Origin: a virus
DNA: 64,000 bases
IMG/VR virus record: IMGVR_UViG_3300025087_000037
Span: 62,001-126,000 of that record
Reading direction: 5' to 3' (one strand)
The translations under genes and the position numbers were made by a program. Of the stretch, positions 30,987-38,123 are shown piece after piece; the first letter of the stretch is position 1, and each line of letters opens with the position of its first letter. The notes beneath the pieces are model-generated. The model saw only the letters and a list, made by a program, of their open reading frames with translations, was not told where the DNA came from and did no database searches.

Positions 30987-31364
30987 TTAATTATTAAGTT
31001 CATGAATATGTATATCTATTTCTTTGTACCTAATTTTTTCTTTTCCATTTTTTAAAATATTTTTTGTTCCTTTCATAATTAAATACATTTGTTCATTTTT
31101 TGGGACATCGGGGTATGTAAATTTATCAATTACATTACACCCACATGTCTTTGGCTCTTCAAATAAAATTAACTGTTTATTTTCGTCTAAAATATATATT
31201 GAATGATTATCATTTTCTCCGATCTTAAATTCAACTATTTCAATTCTTTTTTCAATTGAAGAAGAATTCTTCACCCTATAACCAGAGAGAGCATTATATT
31301 CCAAACTAAGAATCCCTAATACAAAAAATACAATCAAAACCTTAAAGATAAAACTTTTTGCCAT
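30987..31364 (-). CDS. Membrane-anchored protein
   Basis: 125 residues. N-terminal hydrophobic helix (about 5-22, KVLIVFFVLGILSLEY), then a beta-rich domain with KTCGCNVIDKF. Likely anchored, facing the periplasm. AAAGGCGGCC ribosome region. Function unknown. Confidence 0.6.
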   Translation of the reverse strand: MAKSFIFKVLIVFFVLGILSLEYNALSGYRVKNSSSIEKRIEIVEFKIGENDNHSIYILDENKQLILFEEPKTCGCNVIDKFTYPDVPKNEQMYLIMKGTKNILKNGKEKIRYKEIDIHIHELNN

Positions 31365-31415
31365 CAGAGGCCGCCTTTCTTTTCAAAGATGAAAAACTAT
31401 AGTTTTGAAATTAAT

Positions 31416-31490
31416 TGGAGCCGGTGGAGGGATTTGAACCCACGGCTTGCTGATTACAGATCAGCTGCTCTGCCACTGAGCTACACCGGC
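31416..31490 (-). tRNA. tRNA-Thr (UGU)
   Basis: 75 bases with CCA. Acceptor GCCGGTG/CACCGGC, anticodon stem GCTGA/TCAGC with loop TCTGTAA (UGU), T-loop TTCAAAT, discriminator T. Separates the octapeptide-repeat gene from the membrane-anchored gene. Confidence 0.95.
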
Positions 31491-31498
31491 TCTTGACT

Positions 31499-32230
31499 CT
31501 ATTTCACTGCCTTAAATTCATTTAATGAATTCAATCGATATTTGACATTTGGAAGAAGGCCATCTTCTCCAATATAGCCAACTTTAATTCTTTTTCTATT
31601 ATTTTTATAATAAGATATTTGAATTATTCCGCAATCTCCTGCGGTAGCAGTTCCGCAATATCCTGCGGTAGCGGTTCCGTAATCTCCTGCGGTAGCAGTT
31701 CCGCCATTTCCTGCGGTAGCGGTTCCGTCATCTCCTGCGGTAGCGGTTCCGCCATCTCCTGCGGTAGCGGTTCCGTCATCTCCTGCGGTAGCGGTTCCGC
31801 CATCTCCTGCGGTAGCGGTTCCGTTATCTCCTGCGGTAGCGATTCCGTTATCTCCTGCGGTAGCGATTTCATTGTCTCCGGCAACATAAGTCGCGCCAAT
31901 GATCGGCTGACCATTTTTTACGAATTTCTTCATGAATTCTGTGGAATGAAAACGATCTCCGACAAAGAGAACCTTAACCTCTTCAGATTTTGCTTTCCCA
32001 TCAAATTCAATGCAAGATGTCGTTTGAAGAACAATCCATTTAGCGGTTAGATCCCAATTCAACCAAGAGGGGTTTCCTTGCCCATTCTTTAAAAAATAAA
32101 GTCCTCCAGTACATCTCGGATTAGGATCCCAATTTAAACACTTTACTTTTCCTTGCATTGGCCATTGAAAATTATCTCTAGAAATCATGTTTTCTGGGCA
32201 TGTTCTTAACCCGTAGATGTACTTCGGCAT
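31499..32230 (-). CDS. Octapeptide-repeat (G-T-A-T-A-G-D-x) protein
   Basis: 243 residues: an N-terminal globular domain (~1-115; CLNWDPNPRCTGGLYFLKNG), about 11 repeats of TAGD(N/G/D)G(T/I)A, and a short beta C-terminal domain. Regular repeats with T-x-T faces fit a beta-solenoid. Related GTATAG repeat proteins occur in other phages. Role unknown; surface, ligand or ice-like binding are only guesses. Confidence 0.65.
   Translation of the reverse strand: MPKYIYGLRTCPENMISRDNFQWPMQGKVKCLNWDPNPRCTGGLYFLKNGQGNPSWLNWDLTAKWIVLQTTSCIEFDGKAKSEEVKVLFVGDRFHSTEFMKKFVKNGQPIIGATYVAGDNEIATAGDNGIATAGDNGTATAGDGGTATAGDDGTATAGDGGTATAGDDGTATAGNGGTATAGDYGTATAGYCGTATAGDCGIIQISYYKNNRKRIKVGYIGEDGLLPNVKYRLNSLNEFKAVK
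31627..31890 (-). repeat. 24-base coding tandem repeat, about 11 units
   Basis: Units of the type GCGGTAGCGGTTCCGCCATC (plus strand) repeat every 24 bases with few changes. They encode the octapeptide repeats and are much more G+C-rich than the genome. Near identity of DNA suggests recent expansion or contraction by slippage. Confidence 0.85.
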
Positions 32231-32284
32231 TCTCTTTCTCCCTTTAACGTATTCTTTAAAATATATATGTTCTATAAAAGTTAA

Positions 32285-33154
32285 TTAATCAATTAACTTT
32301 ATTTTTTGTTTTTTATTTAAAATACTTTGTATGATAATTCCTGTTAGATCATCCATAGTTAATTTTGAAGGATCATTCTCAGGAGAACTAATTAAATTTC
32401 TTCTATATATCCATCCGGGTTCAAGAGATGAAATTTTTGTAAAAATGTCATTCCCTCGAATATTTTTTAATGAGATTGTATATTTAATAAAATTATCTGT
32501 TAATTTAGAAATTAAAATATCAGGATTATATAGTTTTCTAATTACCGGCATTATGCCATAAAATTCACTTGAGATTTGACATATTTTTATATTTTGTTCT
32601 TTGATAACAATTGTATTTTTTAACGCATAGGGTCTTAAAATACTTTTATATTTTTTCTTAATTGAGGCGAACATTTCAAATCCAGATATTGAACTAAAAA
32701 CATCTTGTTCTTCATCAATGATTCTTCGTAAAACATAAAGCCCTTTTTCAAATGCCATTTTATTATCATTTTTATATTTTATTAATACTCCAGAAATTAT
32801 ATCAGTCAACATGGGAAATTTAACTTTTCCATAATTCGTAAAACCTCTTGGACCTTTTGTCTCAAGAATATTTATATATTCTACAATATCTTTAAGATGT
32901 TTTGGGCATCCTTTATATTTCCACGCTTGCATTGAAGCGGTTTCAGTAATTCCATTTCCATGATGATCCCAACAATTTAAATCTGTTCGTCCAGAATATT
33001 CATGTGTGCATTCTATGCAACAAATTTCTTTATCTAAAATATCTTTTGTAGGAACTTTATTTGAAAAAATAATTTTATTATGATCTTGGAGTTCAAGACA
33101 AATGTATGTAATTAAAACATCCAAGTCTATCTTTTTCGAAACATAGATATACAT
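32285..33154 (-). CDS. DHH-motif protein
   Basis: 289 residues. IECTHEYSGRTDLNCWDHHGNG near residue 48 has a D-H-H triad as in DHH phosphoesterases, though the usual N-terminal D-x-D is not evident. The remaining domain is helical with IYRRNLISSPENDPSKLT near the end. First gene behind the tandem structured RNAs. Enzymatic role uncertain. Confidence 0.5.
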   Translation of the reverse strand: MYIYVSKKIDLDVLITYICLELQDHNKIIFSNKVPTKDILDKEICCIECTHEYSGRTDLNCWDHHGNGITETASMQAWKYKGCPKHLKDIVEYINILETKGPRGFTNYGKVKFPMLTDIISGVLIKYKNDNKMAFEKGLYVLRRIIDEEQDVFSSISGFEMFASIKKKYKSILRPYALKNTIVIKEQNIKICQISSEFYGIMPVIRKLYNPDILISKLTDNFIKYTISLKNIRGNDIFTKISSLEPGWIYRRNLISSPENDPSKLTMDDLTGIIIQSILNKKQKIKLID

Positions 33155-33186
33155 AACATACCTCTTCTCGTTAAAGATTCTTTTTT

Positions 33187-33320
33187 GACATACCCGTTGT
33201 TTCTTCCATTGAGGTATACAACGGGAAAAATACCTATGTTTGGCCCAGGGAATTAAGAGGAAGTGATGGGAGGCTTAATCCCCTGACAGATGGAAGACCC
33301 TGCTACATGAACATCCTCCC
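33187..33320 (-). ncRNA. Structured leader RNA, copy 1 (multiple pseudoknots)
   Basis: Helices: CCCGTTGT/ACAACGGG (33193, 33218), GGGAATTAAG/CTTAATCCCC (33248, 33274), GGGAGG/CCTCCC (33268, 33315) and TCTTCCAT/ATGGAAGA (33202, 33290). The last two cross the first two. Copy 2 conserves all four with a compensatory change. It lies between the promoter at 33529 and the minus-strand gene at 33154, so it is probably a 5' leader element. Confidence 0.75.
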
Positions 33321-33334
33321 TAATTTTGATTTTT

Positions 33335-33463
33335 GACATACCCGTTGTTTCTTCCATTGAGGTATACAACGGGAAAAATACCTTTAGGATAGGGAATCAA
33401 GAATTCGTCTTGGGAGGCTTGATTCCCTTCAGATGGAAGACCCTGGCCATGTGTTCCTCCCTT
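33335..33463 (-). ncRNA. Structured leader RNA, copy 2 (multiple pseudoknots)
   Basis: Same order of helices as copy 1: CCCGTTGT/ACAACGGG (33341, 33366), GGGAATCAAG/CTTGATTCCC (33392, 33418), GGGAGG/CCTCCC (33412, 33456), TCTTCCAT/ATGGAAGA (33350, 33433). In the second helix a T-A pair of copy 1 is C-G here, while loops have diverged. Offset between copies is 148 bases. Confidence 0.75.
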
Positions 33464-33528
33464 AGATTTTTAAAGTTTTCTTTTTTTTCTAAATTGATTA
33501 GAAATAAAAAAAATAAAATTCAACCTTT

Positions 33529-33553
33529 CTCATTTATTAATATATATAGTTAA
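33529..33553 (-). promoter_or_regulatory. Repeated A/T promoter element, copy 3
   Basis: Identical to copy 2 over AACTATATATATTAATAAA-TGAG on the minus strand. Downstream it continues with GGTT and ATTTTATTTTTTTTATTT, shared with copy 4. It would drive the structured RNAs and the minus-strand unit from 33154 down. Confidence 0.65.
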
Positions 33554-33573
33554 TAAAAGAAAAATTAAAAGAA

Positions 33574-33583
33574 TCTATAAATA
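33574..33583 (+). promoter_or_regulatory. T4-late-like promoter element
   Basis: TCTATAAATA includes a perfect TATAAATA, the T4 late promoter consensus, 47 bases before the plus-strand HD gene and the structural block. A similar TCTATAAGTA precedes the second structural block. Confidence 0.5.
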
Positions 33584-33629
33584 TGAAAGAACAAATTTAA
33601 AATTGGAATATATTTAAGAAAGGAAAAAT

Positions 33630-34226
33630 ATGGATAGGGGATATTTTAATAAAGAAGATTATAAAAAATGGTTGGATAAAATAGAAAAAATTTTACAAAA
33701 AAATATGACGGAAAGAGGATTTTTATTTTGGAAAGGCTTGAATGAAAAAATTCCAATGATATGGCATAGACCAGTTTCTTCATCTTTTAAATATCATCAA
33801 AAAGAAGATCTTAGAATTCCAACAATTGCTGAACATGTTTTTGAAATGATATATGCGGCAGTTCCTATTTTAGGAAGTATAAATATAAAATCAAAAACAG
33901 AAGATTGTGACACTATTCTTTTAGCTATTCTTTTACATGATGGTTTTAAATATGGAAAAACTCCTGACGAATCTAAATTTACAAATAAGCAACATGATAG
34001 AATTGTAGCAGATTTTATAGGAAAAAATAAATTGATTTTTGAACAATTATTTCAAAGCTCTAAAATTGAAATATTAGAAGAAATTGTTAGGTATCATTCT
34101 GGACCGTGGTCTCCTGATGCTAAAAAAGATTTTTGTTTTTCAAATGTTCATCCGTATGTGATGTTTGTTCATTTATTAGATAATTTAAGTTGTAAAAATT
34201 TGTTAAAAAATGGAGAATATGAATGA
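33630..34226 (+). CDS. HD-domain phosphohydrolase
   Basis: 198 residues. IAEHVFEM (first His), LLAILLHDGFKYGK (HD pair) near residue 92, HSGPWS near 153 and VHLLDNL (last Asp) near 183 form a metal-dependent HD hydrolase site. Substrate likely a nucleotide or cyclic nucleotide. First plus-strand gene behind the late-like promoter, behind a GAAAGGAAAA site. Confidence 0.8.
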   Translation: MDRGYFNKEDYKKWLDKIEKILQKNMTERGFLFWKGLNEKIPMIWHRPVSSSFKYHQKEDLRIPTIAEHVFEMIYAAVPILGSINIKSKTEDCDTILLAILLHDGFKYGKTPDESKFTNKQHDRIVADFIGKNKLIFEQLFQSSKIEILEEIVRYHSGPWSPDAKKDFCFSNVHPYVMFVHLLDNLSCKNLLKNGEYE

Positions 34227-34765
34227 AAATAATTTCTTATAAAAACTTGTTAAAAGAATTAGTTATTTTAAAAGAAAGTATTCCGTGGAGAAATGGAAAG
34301 GTTCCTATTGACATAGGCGAAACTTCTATGGAAGGGTTAAAACAAAAATGTATAGTTTTAAATAATTTATCATACTTTCACTTAAAACCAAGCTTTATGA
34401 TTATATTCCCATCTTTAGACCCTTTAAAAGAAATTGGTGGGGGAACCAATGGATTTATCATTGCATCTCCTGAAGCACAATATTTAGAATATAGAAAAAT
34501 AGAATCTGGATTATGTTATGCAAAAACTTATTTTTGGGGCAGGCCAAAACGTGATAGATTTTTAGATCTTTTAGATCGTCTATCTGAAAGAGGTTTTTCC
34601 TTAGAAAATTTTTCAAATTTAAAATCTTTTGATAAGGATGTAAAATTAAATCTTTCTGTTGATAGAAATCAATTATTGATAACGTTAGGAGGCTTTAGAG
34701 AAAATCCAGAATTAAAAGATAAGAACATAATAAAAATTAACACAAGAATCTCAAGGATAAGATAA
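34223..34765 (+). CDS. Hypothetical protein
   Basis: 180 residues, mixed alpha/beta with IGGGTNGFIIASPEAQYLEY near 72 and WGRPKRDRF near 110. Overlaps both neighbours, so it is in the tail operon. Not recognised; could be an assembly factor. Confidence 0.55.
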   Translation: MKIISYKNLLKELVILKESIPWRNGKVPIDIGETSMEGLKQKCIVLNNLSYFHLKPSFMIIFPSLDPLKEIGGGTNGFIIASPEAQYLEYRKIESGLCYAKTYFWGRPKRDRFLDLLDRLSERGFSLENFSNLKSFDKDVKLNLSVDRNQLLITLGGFRENPELKDKNIIKINTRISRIR

Positions 34766-35391
34766 TGTCATATAAAAATTTTATTCCTGAATTTCAATAT
34801 TATTTTCATAATATTATGATAAATAATTATTTAAATAAGTTTGAGGTTCCATTACCTACAGAAGTCTCATCGCAATATATGCCAGTGGAGTCTTTTATAG
34901 AATTATTATTCAATGAATCATATTCATATAATACATATAAATATTTATATTCAATAGATTCAAATTCTTATGGATGGCCTTCAGTTGTTAAAACAAGAAC
35001 TTTGATTTATCCTCAAACTATGAGATATCATATTTGCGGAAATACAGGACAAAATTTATTTTCTTTAACAAATGAACAATTAGAAATGTTAAATGGACTT
35101 TTGTTATATAGACAAAGACCAGATAATTTTAGCGTAATTGATAGTACATCGGTTGATTCGACAAATGTCATAATTATAGACAGCACAACGTCAATTTTAT
35201 TAGAAGTCAATTTTGACAATTTATCACCTTTGTCGAAACTTATATATATCTATTTAGACTTTAAAATCAATCAATCTGTTTCAAAATATAATAATGAAAC
35301 CCCCATAGCCAGGGAAGAGAGCTTATTGGAACTATTATATGAAACATATATTTTAGATATGATTTTTCAATTTAAATCAACGGGTTCCTAA
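34765..35391 (+). CDS. Predicted tail/neck protein
   Basis: 208 residues, low Cys, aromatic and Asn/Ser-rich, as expected of a virion protein. It contains a repeated IDSTSVDSTNVIIIDSTTS segment near residue 125. It sits immediately upstream of the tail-protein-I-like gene. The role is by position only. Confidence 0.5.
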   Translation: MSYKNFIPEFQYYFHNIMINNYLNKFEVPLPTEVSSQYMPVESFIELLFNESYSYNTYKYLYSIDSNSYGWPSVVKTRTLIYPQTMRYHICGNTGQNLFSLTNEQLEMLNGLLLYRQRPDNFSVIDSTSVDSTNVIIIDSTTSILLEVNFDNLSPLSKLIYIYLDFKINQSVSKYNNETPIAREESLLELLYETYILDMIFQFKSTGS

Positions 35392-35403
35392 AGGAGTTTT
35401 AAT

Positions 35404-36975
35404 ATGTCTTTTTACGAAATAGATGATCTTTGGAAAATTCTCAATACGATTCGAGGCGGAACAGAAGATATTCCAAAGTCTCTTTCGACGTTAGGTTTAT
35501 CTGAACAGAAAAAGACAATATCACTTTTCTCTGATATTATAGATCAGCAATGTTTTCAAACTCAAGATTACTTAAGAATACGAAATTTCATTATTGACTT
35601 ATATTCTTCTCATAAAACTTTAACCTCTGCTCAGAAAAATGTTCATGATATATATAGTTTAGATGAACAACATTTAGATGAACTTTTTAAAAGTTTTGGA
35701 TTTAATTTTTCAAGACAATTATCCATATTCACAAAAGAAACAAATATTAATAAAGCCAACTTCTTTTTAGATTTGGTAAATCTTTATAAAATAAAAGGGA
35801 CCCCTCAAGGACTGGCAAAGGTTTTAGCTTATTATGGTTTTGCAGATTTAGATATTATAGAATTTTGGTTACAAAAAAATAGTGAAGGGGATCTAATTTT
35901 TAGAGGAGAGGTTATAGAGGGAACTATCTCAAGAGATTTAAAACTTCCTATAATTGATTTAGATTTTAACACATTTACAGAAAATGACCCACACTGGCTT
36001 TTACCTGAAAGTAAAATTCATCAATTATTTAGTCTAAATCAAATAAGATTTCCTAGTAAATCTCCTTATTTTTCTTTAAGACCAAAATTTGATTTAACGA
36101 CCATAAATGCAATTATGTCTGCCGTTGTTAGAATAGTTCAAGATCAATATTATGCTTGGAATCTAAATGGAACGATCCCAACGAAAGATGTCGAAGTTAC
36201 AAAAACTGGAGATAAGGTTTCTCTTCTTGAAATTTATTTAGCTAATATTTATCTTTTTAATTCCGAGTATGAACATGGAAAAGATAATAATATTAATTTT
36301 TTATGTTATGACGGAACAACAGAATCTTATGCACAAATTATTTCTGAGTTTACTAATTTAATTAAAATGCCATCATCAAGATCTGAAAAGAAAATAAATA
36401 CTGATTTATTTTCTAATTTATTCACTAGATTAAAAAGTACAAATTTTCTTATCAACAAAAATACGGCGGGAACAATTTTAAATCAAATCAATTCAACGTT
36501 CAAACAAAATGTTGATAATTTATTAATTGACACATTTAATTTTGAAGAACTTTTAATAAATTTTTTAATTGATCTTTCTAGATGGATCAGAGTGAATTTT
36601 GGTTTGGGTTATCCAAGTTTAGCTTTTATTGTTTTAGGAAGGGAGGCGATTTTAAATTATGTTGGAGACGTCATAGATTTCTTTAAACCATATCATGCCA
36701 GAGTTAGTTTGGTCGAAGCAATAAATGTTTCAAATGATCCTTTACATGATTCTTTAATTATGGAAGATGGACTTTTTGAAACAATTACAGAAAATATTTA
36801 TGATTATCAAACGGGTAACAGTACTCCTTGTTGTTCATCCCCAAATATATTATGTCCGGGTGGAAGTTATTATTCAAGAGATTTTTACGATTGTGGTTCA
36901 TATCATGATCTTGGACATTGCCTTGATGAATTTGCAATATATGATGATGGAGTTTTGGTTTATCAGTCTTTTTAA
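35404..36975 (+). CDS. Baseplate protein, tail protein I-like
   Basis: 523 residues. The segment LYKIKGTPQGLAKVLAYYGF near residue 125 matches the KGT-P-x-x-x2-V/L-x4-G motif of P2 gpI-type baseplate proteins, and LNYVGDVIDFFKPYHARV near 420 fits their C-terminal part. Insertions make it longer than P2 gpI. The extreme C-terminus is Cys-rich (PCCSSPNILCPGG) and could be an added metal site. GGAGTTTTAAT site. Confidence 0.65.
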   Translation: MSFYEIDDLWKILNTIRGGTEDIPKSLSTLGLSEQKKTISLFSDIIDQQCFQTQDYLRIRNFIIDLYSSHKTLTSAQKNVHDIYSLDEQHLDELFKSFGFNFSRQLSIFTKETNINKANFFLDLVNLYKIKGTPQGLAKVLAYYGFADLDIIEFWLQKNSEGDLIFRGEVIEGTISRDLKLPIIDLDFNTFTENDPHWLLPESKIHQLFSLNQIRFPSKSPYFSLRPKFDLTTINAIMSAVVRIVQDQYYAWNLNGTIPTKDVEVTKTGDKVSLLEIYLANIYLFNSEYEHGKDNNINFLCYDGTTESYAQIISEFTNLIKMPSSRSEKKINTDLFSNLFTRLKSTNFLINKNTAGTILNQINSTFKQNVDNLLIDTFNFEELLINFLIDLSRWIRVNFGLGYPSLAFIVLGREAILNYVGDVIDFFKPYHARVSLVEAINVSNDPLHDSLIMEDGLFETITENIYDYQTGNSTPCCSSPNILCPGGSYYSRDFYDCGSYHDLGHCLDEFAIYDDGVLVYQSF

Positions 36976-37033
36976 AAGTGCTAATATGAATCATCTTTAA
37001 GAACAAATTATAAACTTTCTATAAAAGGTTAAA

Positions 37034-37687
37034 ATGAGCCAAGAAAATAAAAAATATCTCGTAGAGATACATGACAAGGTTCGTGGTTGTATTCTCGATG
37101 GAGATTTAAACCACAATAGAAAGCCACAAGGTCTTGTCGAAGTTTACGAATTAGATGAAAATAATGAAAAACAATTAATTGGTAAATCAAACCTTGTTGT
37201 TTATTTAGGAAGAGAATCCATTTTACAAAGATCTTTAGATTATCAAAATTCACATATCACTCCAACAAAAGATGAATTTATTTGTTGGTTTGGCATAGGG
37301 GATGGCGGGTCAAATCCTTCAGACCCTTTTGATCCAATTCCTCCAACAAATAATGATATTGATTTAAATAATGAAGTTCCAATAAGCGCCACTGATACGA
37401 CATGTGCTGATTTTCATGATGGCTTTTATTGGAAACATCCTTTTGATAGCATAAATTATATTCAAGATTCAGAAAATGATAATTCATGGATCATTTCAGT
37501 TTTATCAATTATTTTATCTCCCGCACAAGCAGTTGGAGAACAGATAAATGAGGCTGGCCTTTTTATGGCCGAGAGTCGAGCACCGGGATATGGAGGGCCG
37601 TTTCATTTATATGCCAGGGTGACATTTCCCACTATGGTAAAATCAGGATTACGAAGTTTGCTTTTTGTTTGGTATTTATATTTTTAA
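37034..37687 (+). CDS. Predicted tail/baseplate structural protein
   Basis: 217 residues. EQINEAGLFMAES and LYARVTFPTMVKS near the C-terminus are typical of tail-fibre or baseplate-associated phage proteins. N-terminal part binds a GLVEVYEL-type beta region. AAAAGGTTAAA site after a 58-base gap. Exact role unknown. Confidence 0.55.
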   Translation: MSQENKKYLVEIHDKVRGCILDGDLNHNRKPQGLVEVYELDENNEKQLIGKSNLVVYLGRESILQRSLDYQNSHITPTKDEFICWFGIGDGGSNPSDPFDPIPPTNNDIDLNNEVPISATDTTCADFHDGFYWKHPFDSINYIQDSENDNSWIISVLSIILSPAQAVGEQINEAGLFMAESRAPGYGGPFHLYARVTFPTMVKSGLRSLLFVWYLYF

Positions 37688-37698
37688 GAGGACAAAAA

Positions 37699-38121
37699 AT
37701 GTCAACTGCTTATATTCCAAATAGAGCAAAAAGGGAACTTTTAAAAGGGACATTTATTTTATTAAGTCATTCTTTAAAAGCGGCATTGATGGCTTCAGGA
37801 TTCACTTTTGATATTGATAGCCATAATATCTGGTCTGATGTTTCCGCGAGTGAAGTTAGCGGAGTCGGTAATAATTATTCACAACAAACAATTTCTGGAA
37901 ATACTGTAACGCAAAATAATACTACAGATAAAGGAATATTTACTTGTAATTATTCTAGTTTTTCGGCTATCGGTGGAGATATAGGGCCGGCTGCCGGTTT
38001 ATTAATTTATGATGATGACGGCGGAGATAATATTTTAGTGTATTTTGAATTTGACTCTCCTGAAACAATCTCAGATGGATATACAACGAGATTTTCAGGA
38101 ATTCAAGTTGAGGTAAATTAA
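37699..38121 (+). CDS. Phage structural protein, small beta family
   Basis: 140 residues from ATG 37699 (AAGAGGAC upstream). LKAALMASGFTFDIDSHNIWSD, SEVSGVGNNYS, SGNTVTQNN and GLLIYDDDGG form a recurring pattern of a widespread family of small phage virion proteins (K-v-x-L ... D-x-H ... D-V-x-x-x-E-V-S-G-x-G-Y). Likely a decoration or tail-tip component. Confidence 0.65.
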   Translation: MSTAYIPNRAKRELLKGTFILLSHSLKAALMASGFTFDIDSHNIWSDVSASEVSGVGNNYSQQTISGNTVTQNNTTDKGIFTCNYSSFSAIGGDIGPAAGLLIYDDDGGDNILVYFEFDSPETISDGYTTRFSGIQVEVN

Positions 38122-38123
38122 TA

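Noticed and set aside
31627-31890. Regular 24-base repeats that could be taken for a CRISPR array
   Set aside because: The units are contiguous with no spacers, keep one reading frame and encode octapeptide repeats of a single protein.
31619-32050. Plus-strand frame of Ser/Cys/Gly repeats opposite the octapeptide gene
   Set aside because: It is only the complementary reading of the 24-base repeat and has no ribosome site.
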